NCBI GenBank assembly: GCA_024180945.1
Contig: JAKSGN010000033.1
Span: 1,426,001-1,490,000, forward strand
DNA: 64,000 bases
Direction: 5' to 3'
Source of the DNA: Macrophomina tecta
Taxonomy: Eukaryota; Ascomycota; Dothideomycetes; Botryosphaeriales; Botryosphaeriaceae
Shown here one piece after another: positions 43,101-52,486 of this stretch. Under the pieces are notes generated by a model. The model saw only the letters and a program-made list of their open reading frames with translations, was not told the origin of the DNA and searched no databases. The translations under genes were made by a program, and so were the position numbers. Position 1 is the stretch's first letter. Every line of letters begins with the position of its first letter.

Positions 43101-43702
43101 CGTGCCTGCAGACGCTCGAGGACCATAGCGATTCTGTCAGCTCAGTGATTTTCTCGCACGACTCGACCCGGCTGGCGTCGGCGTCAGACGACAGAACCGT
43201 CAAGATCTGGGATGCCAGCAGCGGCGCATGCCTGCAGACGCTCGAGGGTCATAGCAGTCCTATCAGCTCAGTGACTTTTTCGCACGACTCGACCCGGCTG
43301 GCGTCGGCGTCGTGGGACAGAACCGTCAAGATCTGGGATGCCAGCAGCGGCGCGTACCTGCAGACGCTCAGTGTTAGCAAAGTTCTCTATCACTTGTCCT
43401 TCGATTCTACCGGCTCTCGTCTCTACACTGAAATTGGTTCCATTGCTATTAGTATGTCAGAAGATTCTAGTGTAATGAACATCGTGGAACCTGATTGTCT
43501 ACAGTATCAAGGCGTAGGCGTTAGCTCAGATAGCATGTGGATCACGTACGGCGGCAAAAACATGCTGTGGGTGCCATCAGAATATCGGGCGATAAGCTCA
43601 TCTGTGTGCGGGGAGAAGGTTGGCCTAGGCGTTGGATCTGGAAGAGTATGGATATGCAGTCTTCACCTTGATGAATTCGACGGTGTAAGAAGCATTAAAT
43701 AG
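40104..43702 (+). CDS. HET-NACHT-WD40 (HNWD/HET-E-type) protein
   Basis: Exons 40104-42332 and 42386-43702 (53-nt intron, GTATGT...CTAG) give 1,181 aa. The HET domain covers ~1-240 (AILSHTWG, WVDTCCIDK, RWFTRGWTLQELLAP). The NACHT domain has Walker A KGDPGKGKTMLL (~291-302) and Walker B YLVIDALDECLADL (~393-406). From ~812 to 1065 come six WD40 units of exactly 42 aa (126 bp), followed by a diverged blade and a 100-residue tail. In Podospora anserina this architecture (HET-E, HET-D, HET-R) defines vegetative-incompatibility specificity: the WD repeats bind the partner and HET executes death. Homology gives the role here; specificity is unknown. The frame is intact and the first ATG gives the canonical HET-E start (MRLL). 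Confidence 0.95.
42596..43351 (+). repeat. Six 126-bp tandem units encoding near-identical WD40 repeats
   Basis: Units start at about 42596, 42722, 42848, 42974, 43100 and 43226. They share the frame SVTFSHDSTRLASASxDxTV. Differences cluster at a few codons: S/D/H and P/S after GHS, V/I, S/R and S/L, then Y/W/D/A and S/R near the DxTVK motif. Silent differences between units are very few. Confidence 0.95.
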
Positions 43703-44413
43703 GAGTTATTTTACTTCTTTTCTCATACTTTATATTTCTATTATAACTTTATATCATAGGTGGGGAGGGGGGATATAGATAATTATATATGCTAGGTGTT
43801 CGCCACATGACTACATAATAGAGGCAGCTCTACGCAACAGTGAACGTAGGCTTCGACTACTAAGAATAGCTAACATGTGACTGACTATGGAAATTTCTGG
43901 AAGAACGCCACACCTCAAATATTTTGGTACTGTGTAGAATATAATACAACACCACGTAAGCGCGCTAAATCTTTACACTAAGACATATTGCAAGTCCTTC
44001 GCGCGGAGAAATTCCGGAGAACACATTTTTGGAGGCTGAATTTCTTCAAAGTTTAGGACTATATTCTCTCTAGATAATAGTCTCGTTATAATACTCCGAC
44101 GTATGAAGATATGCCGATGGCTGTGATGGAGTAGGGGTGTAAAGCTGAAGTTGTTCTAAATGCTGCGAACAGAACGATCAACAATATAACTTCAACCACT
44201 GTATTTTTCTCAGTGCAAACTTTTTTCTGAGTAGAAACGTGTAGAAAACAATAAAATATTAACTATAAATGTATAGGCCCAAATGGAAAGACTTAATACG
44301 CTGAAACAAGGGATTTTTCTCGGCGCAGGGGGTTTCTCGTCTCATAGGGACAGACGTTACCCCTCAAATTTCTCGGCGCGGTGGGTTTCTCGCCGCGAAG
44401 GGAGGGACGTTAG
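43703..44413. other. AT-rich intergenic DNA with a small CGGCG repeat
   Basis: No gene. At 44310-44400 the phrase TTTCTCGGCGC...GGGTTTCTCG occurs twice in tandem. The sequence otherwise looks like 3' flanking DNA. Confidence 0.4.
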
Positions 44414-44588
44414 TAGCTCAGAGTAGTGTTATACCTCGAAAGCCTCAGAGGGACAAGTCAGTGAGAACTGACCTGGGCAAGCTCTCGGTGCAAGAAAAAC
44501 TCTTCCGCTACGGCAACTTTGCTTTGAAGCTGGACCCCTTATGTCCCAGCACGCCGGGAGAGCAATTCGAATGTATCTCCCTGCCCCA
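44414..44588. repeat. Dispersed ~175-bp repeat, copy 2
   Basis: Partner of 2845-3018, same orientation. 44589-44896 beyond it shows no gene and carries an A12 run near 44670. Confidence 0.75.
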
Positions 44589-44896
44589 CTGAGTACGTAT
44601 GACTTCACTGAAGAATGGCTCCTTTCCTCCATACTTTTAACTAAAATGCTCTCCTTCAGCGTAGGGTCCAAAAAAAAAAAAACACATTCTTACAAGCATA
44701 GGTCCCGCTCTCGTCTCATGGGTTATAGCTGAGCTTTCCGATGCCTCTTTGTGGTCTCTAAAACTGCTTAGACTACTACCATGCACATCCACGATATAAT
44801 CAAGCCTTAGTACATCTCTATTCTTTCGTATTCTATGGAATCTCTACGCATTAGTTGAGGAACCCTCACAGCTCAGGATGGTAGGTAGAGAGCTAC

Positions 44897-46975
44897 TTAT
44901 TTCAGACGCCTGAGCGCTTGAAGAAGTTCCTTCTCTGAAATATTCGCCGCATCTACAATTTGCTTTACGGCGTTAGTTGCGGCTCTCTTTCTACGTGCCG
45001 GGCGTTCTACATAGTCATCTTCTTCATCTGTCTCCTGTTCCTCTTCTTTATTCACCAGAAGTTCCGGATGCCGCCTGCGAAGGGTTGGTGGGCTCCAAAC
45101 CACATGCTGTTGAATTTTTGCCCATGGATCAGGAGCATCTAAGAACAGCCATGGCACCTCGGATCTGTCCGACTCCGAAAGTGTCTGCTCCGTTTCGGGG
45201 TGCAGGTTCTCTCGTTTATAATACGCCAGCGTCTCCTTAATCTCTTCCATATAACGAAGAGCTCCATCTCTTAACTTCCTAGCTTGAGACTGGCCTCTAA
45301 TTGAACCAAGGCCAGACATTGTTGTTATATAGTCCACGTCCGGTTCCTGTAACGTTCGGACTGTCAACCATTGAGGAGCGGCGCGCTTCCCACTTGCAGG
45401 AGCTTCTCCGGTCATAACGCAGGTGGCGTACATGATATCCCACGAAGTTGTCTCCGGTGGAAGCTCGTTTAAGTACCCAAATTTCGGATAAAGCTTCTCC
45501 AAGACACCCTTCGGAAAGTCCGAGCTAGGCCTCATAAAATAATAAGGTAGGTCGTTAGTTCCCGCGTTGACGCAAGCTCTATATAAACCCCGGCCGGCCT
45601 TTCGGATATGGACAATCTTTCCGTAGGGGGTAATACCAGCTTCCATGAGCTCGGGGCCAAAGAAGGCGGAGAACTTCGGCTTTGGTGTTACTGTGTCCGA
45701 CAATTTGCCCCTGGACCTGAGGTTAGTATTGTTCTCTTTAACCCTTCTTGGTGCACTGATATCGGAACTATAGCCTGTTATAGATCCGTAGTCGCCACGA
45801 CTGTTCTTATCGTCCGGGTAATACCGAAGCAGCTGACTGGTATATGCCTGTTGTCCCCTCTCAGCCATCTTTGACTGAGTACCGGCCATCCACTGCACAG
45901 GAAGGCCGCCAATCAACAACTTGGCACTTATTTTCCCTAGAAGCTTAATAATCGCCGCTGATTTATCATCTTCGTCATCTTCCTCTGAGATTACTACTTT
46001 ATGAATTGATCGGAAATCCTCAAGTGGAAGTAAGTGGTCGTCCTGTCTTAAACCACTCCCGCTATTCGTCTTAGAGAGGGCTTTATTGAGGGATTCGATC
46101 TCGAGTATATCTTTTTCCAACTTTTTGGCATCTCCGGACTTTGCATGGGCGATGAGCTTTGGTATGATTTCCTCGGCGGGTTGAAGTACAGCCAGCTGGT
46201 TAGGAGTGGCTTTTGTAAAGGCCTTCCGTGACTTCTCACCCTTTCCAGTCCCGTAGTTCTTTGCCAATGCTTCAACAACTTCTTTTGTTACAATCATTTT
46301 GTAAGGAATCCCTCTTTTTTCCATCTTAAGAGCATAAAGGCCGCAGTTCTGGTCTATTTCATCGAATAGCCTTTCCTTCTTGGACTCGTCTTTTTCATCA
46401 AGAAACTGCTGCCAAAGCTTCTTGAATGCATGTATATGTCCTTGTAGCTCCCTCCATGGGTACTCATATGCTGTTTCCGGAACTTCGGGGTACTTCTTTG
46501 CAGTAATCCTTCTGATCTGGCTGTTGAAGTTCTCCATGCCCTTTTTGTGTCCCTCAGTCAGGTTTTGCTCCCACCAGCTTCGGGTTACCCGATAACATTG
46601 TTCGTAGATGGCCAGAATCTCGGGGGGAGCTAGTGTAACCTCATCGAGGTTTTCCAGTGCTGCCTTGCTGCCTTGTGCGAGAAGTTCCTTTCGGCTCCGT
46701 TCGTCTTCTTCGAGGTCATCGTCTTCAGACTCTCTACCACTACCATCATCGTCTCCTTCGGAAGCATTTGACGCAAACCCATCTTCAAACATATCGGTGT
46801 CCTCATTATCATTAGCGTGAGTGTAGGGGCTTGCTTTTCTGAGCTTATCTTGCCGCTCTTTCTGATGCCTACGCGCCCTATGTTTCGCTTTAGAGTTTTG
46901 CAGGGCTGTATCACTGTCGCTAAACATCTCCTGATGTTCGCTCGATGAGCTGGGTTGCTGTCCTTGAACTGACAT
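44897..46975 (-). CDS. Unrecognised 692-aa acidic/basic protein, intronless
   Basis: One uninterrupted frame with ATG at 46975. The N-terminal ~110 residues are disordered: a basic stretch (KAKHRARRHQKERQDKLRK) and an acidic Ser/Asp/Glu tract. The middle is helical and charged (e.g. YEYPWRELQGHIHAFKKLWQ, IIPKLIAHAKSGDAKKLEKD). A more compact part, ~430-600, has FSAFFGPELMEAGITPYGK and YPKFGYLNELPPETTSWDIM. The C-terminus has a basic NLS-like ERPARRKRAA and a final helix (ISEKELLQALRRLK). No enzyme motif, zinc finger or membrane span is visible. I do not recognise the family. Composition suggests a nuclear or nucleic-acid-associated protein. It diverges from the surface-protein gene at 47282 with 306 bp between starts. 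Confidence 0.75.
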   Translation of the reverse strand: MSVQGQQPSSSSEHQEMFSDSDTALQNSKAKHRARRHQKERQDKLRKASPYTHANDNEDTDMFEDGFASNASEGDDDGSGRESEDDDLEEDERSRKELLAQGSKAALENLDEVTLAPPEILAIYEQCYRVTRSWWEQNLTEGHKKGMENFNSQIRRITAKKYPEVPETAYEYPWRELQGHIHAFKKLWQQFLDEKDESKKERLFDEIDQNCGLYALKMEKRGIPYKMIVTKEVVEALAKNYGTGKGEKSRKAFTKATPNQLAVLQPAEEIIPKLIAHAKSGDAKKLEKDILEIESLNKALSKTNSGSGLRQDDHLLPLEDFRSIHKVVISEEDDEDDKSAAIIKLLGKISAKLLIGGLPVQWMAGTQSKMAERGQQAYTSQLLRYYPDDKNSRGDYGSITGYSSDISAPRRVKENNTNLRSRGKLSDTVTPKPKFSAFFGPELMEAGITPYGKIVHIRKAGRGLYRACVNAGTNDLPYYFMRPSSDFPKGVLEKLYPKFGYLNELPPETTSWDIMYATCVMTGEAPASGKRAAPQWLTVRTLQEPDVDYITTMSGLGSIRGQSQARKLRDGALRYMEEIKETLAYYKRENLHPETEQTLSESDRSEVPWLFLDAPDPWAKIQQHVVWSPPTLRRRHPELLVNKEEEQETDEEDDYVERPARRKRAATNAVKQIVDAANISEKELLQALRRLK

Positions 46976-47110
46976 TGCGGTGAAGATAGTATAGGCTTTT
47001 CGGTCGTGTGGTTCTCTGATTGATAGATATATTGTGTCGTTGAGATCCTGCTCAACTGAGTACTGGAATGCTGATGGGTTTCTGAGTTTTCCTGGGCGAT
47101 TTGAAGCCTC

Positions 47111-47119
47111 TTTATATAC
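47111..47119 (-). promoter_or_regulatory. TATA-like box of the 692-aa protein gene
   Basis: On the minus strand GTATATAAA lies about 140 bp upstream of the ATG at 46975. Confidence 0.35.
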
Positions 47120-47233
47120 CTAGGCTCATTTATCGCGGAAAGGGTTCTCCCGTTATCGGAATAACCGAAAAGTTTTCACGGATTTGGTATTCATGAAACG
47201 CTGCGGGTTTTCCTCGGCGGCGCCTCGCTCAGT

Positions 47234-47243
47234 TTATATATAC
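47234..47243 (+). promoter_or_regulatory. TATA-like box of the small surface-protein gene
   Basis: TTATATATAC lies about 40-48 bp upstream of the ATG at 47282, in the 306-bp intergenic region shared with the divergent gene. Confidence 0.45.
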
Positions 47244-47281
47244 CTATCACCGGCAATTCAACTGATACCTGCAGAACCGCA

Positions 47282-47752
47282 ATGTTGCTCTCTAGCCTCT
47301 TGACCCTCTTTTTATCGGTCCCAGTCTACTCATTGGGAAAAGTTTTTCCAGTGAGCGGGTGGATCGGCCAGCGCAACTGGAACGCTTCTATAGCCACCTC
47401 ACCACCCTCACCGTTGTCGAGTATGCCGGCTAGTATCTGTCATGCGCCAACGCCATTGAATACCACCAGATACACCATTACCAACCCCTCTTCCGGCCAC
47501 TTCAAGACTCCGAGCTTGTCTATCTCCTCTGCAAAACTTCCGTCCATCGTCACTCCGGTTCCATCAGCCTCTACACGAAAAATCATTGGGATCTCAACTC
47601 CAGGTTTAGCCACTCCTGAGACTCCAACACCAACCCCAATATTTCCCACACCAATGTTTTCGAACATAGCAACACAGGCTGCACCGCAATCTCTTTTGCT
47701 GAGCGCGCTCGTCATTATCACCATCTTAGTATATCTCAATATCATGCAGTAG
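47282..47752 (+). CDS. Small Ser/Thr/Pro-rich surface protein (156 aa)
   Basis: Starts with a signal peptide (MLLSSLLTLFLSVPVYSLG), continues with a Ser/Thr/Pro-rich chain containing N-x-S/T sites (NAS, NTT) and a PTPTPIFPTP run, and ends with a hydrophobic tail (LLLSALVIITILVYLNIMQ) without a basic cytoplasmic anchor. This is the layout of a GPI-anchored or C-tail-anchored cell-wall protein. No cysteine-rich effector pattern (one or two Cys only). No known family. Confidence 0.65.
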   Translation: MLLSSLLTLFLSVPVYSLGKVFPVSGWIGQRNWNASIATSPPSPLSSMPASICHAPTPLNTTRYTITNPSSGHFKTPSLSISSAKLPSIVTPVPSASTRKIIGISTPGLATPETPTPTPIFPTPMFSNIATQAAPQSLLLSALVIITILVYLNIMQ

Positions 47753-47828
47753 ATAGCTTAAAGCTTAGGTAGTAATCTAGAATACCCATTTCTTTCTAAA
47801 TGCTCAGTACGACTACAAGAGCGCCTCC

Positions 47829-48844
47829 TCAACTAATATAAGAGTCCGCGGAATGGTGATGGGGATGCGTCGGAACCCAACTCGACATCCAGGTGTGCGA
47901 AACCAACGCTGTCTCATCATCAGCCGTTCCCGAATGTGAATGTTGCTGCCCACTGGCAAATCCGTTCACAGGGACGATGAGTGCGTCGGCAAGGAGTATT
48001 GGCTGTCTCAGTCCTGATATCTCGTCGCCAGTTATCTTCAACCCGATGCATTCAGAAAGATACTCAAAGACAGCCGTGGTGAAAACCCGCGGGCCCGTGA
48101 GACTAATGACATCGTCGAAAAAGAGTTGAGGTAGCGTGTCTCTCCCCTGTTGCCGCAGGAATGCCTCTACTCCATTTTGAACATCATGCACCACCCGGCG
48201 GATGAGGGGGTGATTCCGTTTCGCCATAATCGTAAACTGGGAGATTTGTATACTCCAGGGCATTCCGCTCCACAAAGGTCCTTGGCCCTTGTCGATCTCA
48301 ATGCCAAGAACTATGTTTGTTCGATTGCGATATTGGGAAGGTATCCAGTCATCTACGGGGCGAATTGGCCGTGTGTCAACATCAGTATAAACGCCCCCCT
48401 CTGCAAGGAGGATGAGATATCTAAGGAAATCCGCTCGGAGAATTGGATCGGATTTGATTAGGTCGTAGGTCTGACGTATCCCGCTATCATAGCGGAATTT
48501 ATCCCTGACAAAGGAGTCTTCGGTCCCTTCTGTCAAGCACTCATGTTCATATCGCGGATTAACACTCTTCCATTGGGCCTGGTAATCATCGACAAACCCA
48601 GGCTTCTCTTCAGCGGAATAGTGTAAGATCTGCCAGATCTTCTTTGGGACTGATTAAGATCAGCACTGTGCCGGTCGAACATGCTTTTCTACTTACAGCT
48701 CTTGTCATAATGTGTGAAATAGTACACATCCCGGCAGGACCAAGAGAACCAGGTAAGTAAAATAGCAGTGCAGGCTAGAAGGCTAAGTTTGTAGACTCTT
48801 AGAAGGTTGGAGCTTCGAGACTGGAAGAAACGAGGCCGCGCCAT
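47829..48844 (-). CDS. GT32-type (Och1-like) glycosyltransferase (2 exons)
   Basis: Exons 48844-48697 and 48649-47829 (47-nt intron, GTAAGT...TCAG) give 322 aa. The N-terminus is a type II anchor (LSLLACTAILLTWFSWSC). FPKKIWQILHY after the splice is the usual GT32 start. The DXD catalytic motif occurs in RYLILLAEGGVYTDVDTRP, with metal-binding DVD. MPWSIQISQFTIMAKRNHPL and FFDDVISLTGPRVFTTAV are also typical. The family adds mannose or related sugars in the Golgi lumen. The C-terminus is His/Ser-rich and lacks the usual basic WKH ending, but the frame is intact. Confidence 0.88.
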
Positions 48845-48989
48845 TTCTGGGACTTAAAACAACACAAAGCGTGGAGGCGACATCATCAATGCAGTAGCAA
48901 CGGAAATCAAGGGATTTATAACTATTTCCACGCATTAACGATACGCAGGGGATTCAGTTCCGCGCGGCACTATATCCCGCAGGGGCTTC

Positions 48990-49330
48990 AGATTGCACGT
49001 GAAGCTCCATGAATATTCCCGTACGGGACTAATTCCCCTCCACTTTTCCGGCGCGTAGGGCTCTGTGGGTTGTGTGGGACCATTAATTCGGGCATTTTGT
49101 GAGCGTTTGCGGGACTCAGTCCCGTGCGGGACATTGGCGTGTAGGGACAATTGGTCCATATGGGCCTGCAGCCAGTGCGGGACTGAGGGGTGTACGGACA
49201 ATTGGTCCATGCGGGATAGCCGCCCATACGGCACATTATCGAACAGGGAATTTCAATCCGTGCGGTAAGGCAAAATCGGTGCAATTGATGTAATGCAGGG
49301 AATTTTCTCCCGTGCGGGAGGGGTGGAGAA
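48990..49330. repeat. Degenerate cluster of TGCGGGA words
   Basis: TGCGGGA or close variants recur about seven times, including the palindromic block GTCCCGTGCGGGAC near 49119-49132. GGACAATTGGTCCAT occurs twice (about 49144 and 49197). No gene is visible in 48845-49658. Confidence 0.5.
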
Positions 49331-49658
49331 CTAAGCGCCCAAGGACTAACATTTCTTCCAACATTATTAACAAATGCCAGCGCTTACACTACATCGCTTC
49401 CCATGGGCCAATACATGAGGAAGCAAAGATGCGCGATTATTTAGCGAAATAATTGCCAGGTAACGTGCAAAGCGCGCGACTAGAGGCATACGTCACGAAC
49501 AGGACGAACGAAAATAGAATTAAAAATCTCGGGGCTTATCTACAGTCTCGAGCCTCCTTGCTCCCTCGAGCTATTCAAAGCTAAAATGTCGAGAAAACGG
49601 TCACGATCTTGCGACTTTCACGATATAGTATCCCAAGGTATGTTCACAGGTCGATTCG

Positions 49659-50072
49659 ATGATTGAAGCTCATTGGCCAGAAACTTTGAAACTCCGTCTG
49701 GATGACATACTCCTCTTGGAAGAGAAAAGGCATAGAGAGTTCATCGATCAGATCGAGAGCCTAAAGGAAGATCTCTCAGGCAGTCGTTCCATCGAACGAA
49801 AGCAGCGCAAGGGGAATGGTCAACCGCCATATAACCAGTTGGAGCTCGCCATTAATCATGATGAGGGCTGTGTGCGCTCTCCGATTGATGAATTCGAGAG
49901 ACTTGAACGACCGGAGTTGCTCTTGCAGCTCGGTAAAGGCTACATGAAAGATATAGCCTCACAGCTCACGCGACGCATCATGGAAGATTTACATGGGCGC
50001 ATCAGAGGTGAACTCCCCGTCCGATTTATTATCTCAACACTGACTTCGCAGCGTACGGGTGGAGGAGAATAG
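49659..50072 (+). CDS. Hypothetical coiled-coil protein (137 aa)
   Basis: ATG at 49659 opens MIEAHWPETLKLRLDDILL, then a charged helix (RHREFIDQIESLKEDLSG), a hydrophilic middle and a second helix (LLQLGKGYMKDIASQLTRRI). An upstream ATG at 49587 gives a short out-of-frame lead (ending TGA at 49662), so a small upstream ORF or a missed exon is possible. No known family. Confidence 0.5.
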   Translation: MIEAHWPETLKLRLDDILLLEEKRHREFIDQIESLKEDLSGSRSIERKQRKGNGQPPYNQLELAINHDEGCVRSPIDEFERLERPELLLQLGKGYMKDIASQLTRRIMEDLHGRIRGELPVRFIISTLTSQRTGGGE

Positions 50073-50161
50073 CTACAAGAGGACTGCACCACCTTCTTAA
50101 GGAAAAGTGATTCGTGCTCCACCTAGGGTTTTTCATCTATAAACATGGTGGTATGTATGGC

Positions 50162-50482
50162 TTAGTAGCCAGATAAACCAATAAATCTCCCCAACTCTCT
50201 TCGCTTAGCTGAAACCCTTTCTTCGCATCTCATTGTGGCAAAGGTAGCCTGATCCCAATTCATTGTGGTTGGATACATCTTGGTGAAGTCGTCCGGGATG
50301 GATTGAGAGTAGTAGGCTGCAAGCTCATCTATCTGCTCTTCGTTTAACAAGAAGAAATGGAGGACGGTATTCGGAAAATAAGGATGAGGCTCTCCAACCG
50401 GAATTCGGTAGAAAGGTGTCAATTTGATAACAAGATTGCGTAGTTTGTATCTAAAAAGAGCTTTGTTCATTGAAGAATGCAT
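50162..50482 (-). CDS. Small conserved fungal protein of unknown function (106 aa)
   Basis: ATG at 50482. Contains VIKLTPFYRIPVGEPHPYFP, TVLHFFLLNEEQIDELAAYY, YPTTMNWD and, near the end, AKRRELGRFIGLSGY. I recall this pattern (FLL-x-E-x-QID, then KRRxxGRFIGL) from short uncharacterised ascomycete proteins, often near mobile DNA. No catalytic motif is visible. Convergent with the preceding gene. Confidence 0.6.
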   Translation of the reverse strand: MHSSMNKALFRYKLRNLVIKLTPFYRIPVGEPHPYFPNTVLHFFLLNEEQIDELAAYYSQSIPDDFTKMYPTTMNWDQATFATMRCEERVSAKRRELGRFIGLSGY

Positions 50483-50658
50483 GGTAGGAATGTGCAGTAG
50501 GAGAACAGGCGGGAAATGGCGACCCTTAAATACCCAGACAAGTCGAGAGCTTATTATAGAAATAGAATTCATATTTCGTATTTTCCAAATTTTTCCTGAA
50601 CCCCCACTCCCCAATCAACTCTACACGCTACTTTTCGGTGCTCTTTCCTTTCTTGGGC

Positions 50659-51649
50659 TTATGATTGATGCAGGTCGAACATCCGCACAAGTTCAGTATC
50701 AATGTTCCTCTTCAGCACCCAGCTATTGTGCTCAGGGCCGTATCCTTTCCACTTCACAAGATAGCTGATTACCTTCCTCTTCCCTCCTTGATGCCTTCGG
50801 GCCCGCCGTTGCAGCAAACAGTCGACATAGTACTCGTTTTTCTCTGGAACAGCCGGTGGCGATAAATCTTGAGTAACGAGGTCTGCGGCTAGCCTTGTCC
50901 CATTGCCTTTATCTTCCCTACCGTGACAGGGAGAAGTATAAGGCTCAATGCGGCGAAACTGGCGGGCCCGCCTCCGAGGACTGAGTGATTGACGTAGGAA
51001 CGGCTCATGGACTCCAGTAGCCGGTGTTGAAAAATCCGTTTCCACATGAGCTGATACTTGAGGCGTGCTCTGATGATCCGGCAAGCAAGGTCTGAGCCAA
51101 GCGACGGGAGTCTCTCGGGAGATTTCGCTGTCGGTAGAGGTGGTCTCTTCTAGACAACTGCCTGCAATGCTGGACATGGGTCTGATACTCTCTTCGGGTT
51201 CGCATTTCTGGTAGTAAAGAGCCGAGCCATTTTGAGTAATGGGAGGGAGCATAAATTCTGGGGCCGAGTACAAATTGTCGGTAAGTTCTTCTTCCTCTCG
51301 TTTGACATTCAAAGAGCGCTCTCGAGGCCCATTTGAGACAGCCAGTGTTTGGAAATCCTCACTCATATCTCGGCCAGGAGATTCGGCTTTATTTTTCTAC
51401 TTTAGGATAAGATATTCATGATGAGAAAGTCAAGGACTTACCAGTTGCTCCAACATCAGAGTTTTCAAGAGCCCCTAATTTCATAGCAGGCTGGAACTGC
51501 TCCCCGTGCGTGCGGACGATCGCTCCAAGAGAAGAATACGTGGTATTCTCATCTTCGAAGACCTCCCTACCAACAAACTCCTGGGAGGTTCTGTAGGGTC
51601 TGGTCGGTGGAGCCAAAGAACTCATTGCTGAAGTGAATTGCGTAGACAT
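50659..51649 (-). CDS. Chromodomain protein (2 exons)
   Basis: Exons 51649-51442 and 51386-50659 (55-nt intron, GTAAGT...AAAG) give 311 aa. The first ~240 residues are disordered and Ser/Pro/Arg-rich. The C-terminus is a chromodomain: EYYVDCLLQRRARRHQGGKR, then YLVKWKGYGPEHNSWV, with Tyr, Trp and a second Trp in the positions of the aromatic cage that reads methyl-lysine. No retrotransposon integrase precedes it, so this is not the tail of a chromovirus polyprotein. A nuclear chromatin reader is predicted; partner unknown. It lies downstream of and on the same strand as the DUF3435 recombinase. Confidence 0.8.
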
Positions 51650-52486
51650 GGTACCGGGGGAAAAGACTATCTTGGTGAATGCGGGTGAAGAGGTTGGAAG
51701 GTAAGAGCAGGGCAACTCAAGCCTTATGTATTCCCCTCTCCTGGCTCGTGCACCAATCGAACGTGCTACCACCTCAAAACATGGTACAAAGTCCCGGTTG
51801 ATTTGGCCGTGCCACATCCATTAGCGAATGGTGGCCTCCGACGTCATGAATAGGAAATTCTGGCCTTGTCAACCTCACCCCAACCACCGACACCAAACAT
51901 CCCCGACCAATCGTAGGCCAACAATCGCCCTGTTTTCCCCAAATGGACAACGTGCTAAGAGACCATTCTGAGCTATCTTGTAGCGCTAGCGAAGGGTGTA
52001 AGCTTGTGGCGAGTTGAGACCTGTTCCGGTGGAACCTCCCCACTCCAGCGGCCAACACTGATTGCATATGAATGTGTGCAGCAGGCGTTGATACCAAATT
52101 TTTTTTTTACGAAAATCCTATTAATAGTGCAAGCTCTGTTTTCACCGCAGACATGTCTTGCTTGAGCGAGAGATTTCCGCTCTAATATCACAAGGGGCAC
52201 GAGTAAAATTACTGCCGGAGCAGTCATGCATGGACAACACTGGCACATGGTTTCTAATTATTGCGTTCATTGGCTCTACGTGTGTATCGGCTGCCAGCCT
52301 TGCCGATCACGCCCGCAGGAGGCGCAATATCAAGCCAGTCAACTCAGCTTGGCGGCCGGCTACAAGTACCGGAACTGAAAATTCTGTTGACTTTCATCTC
52401 ACGGACCCGTGGTAGTTTTAAAGTTATATGTTTAGAATGAAAATTAAATTGATATTTACTGTAATGCGTTGCTCATGGCAATTGAA
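51650..52486. other. Intergenic; one weak short ORF
   Basis: A plus-strand frame ending at 52415 could encode a ~62-aa protein with one hydrophobic span (GTWFLIIAFIGSTCVSAA) followed by RRRR. There is no other support, so I do not call it a gene. Confidence 0.3.

Noticed and set aside
42478..43203. Repetitive minus-strand ORFs in the WD40 region
   Set aside because: Antisense shadows of the 126-bp WD40 units; codon pattern and homology belong to the plus strand.
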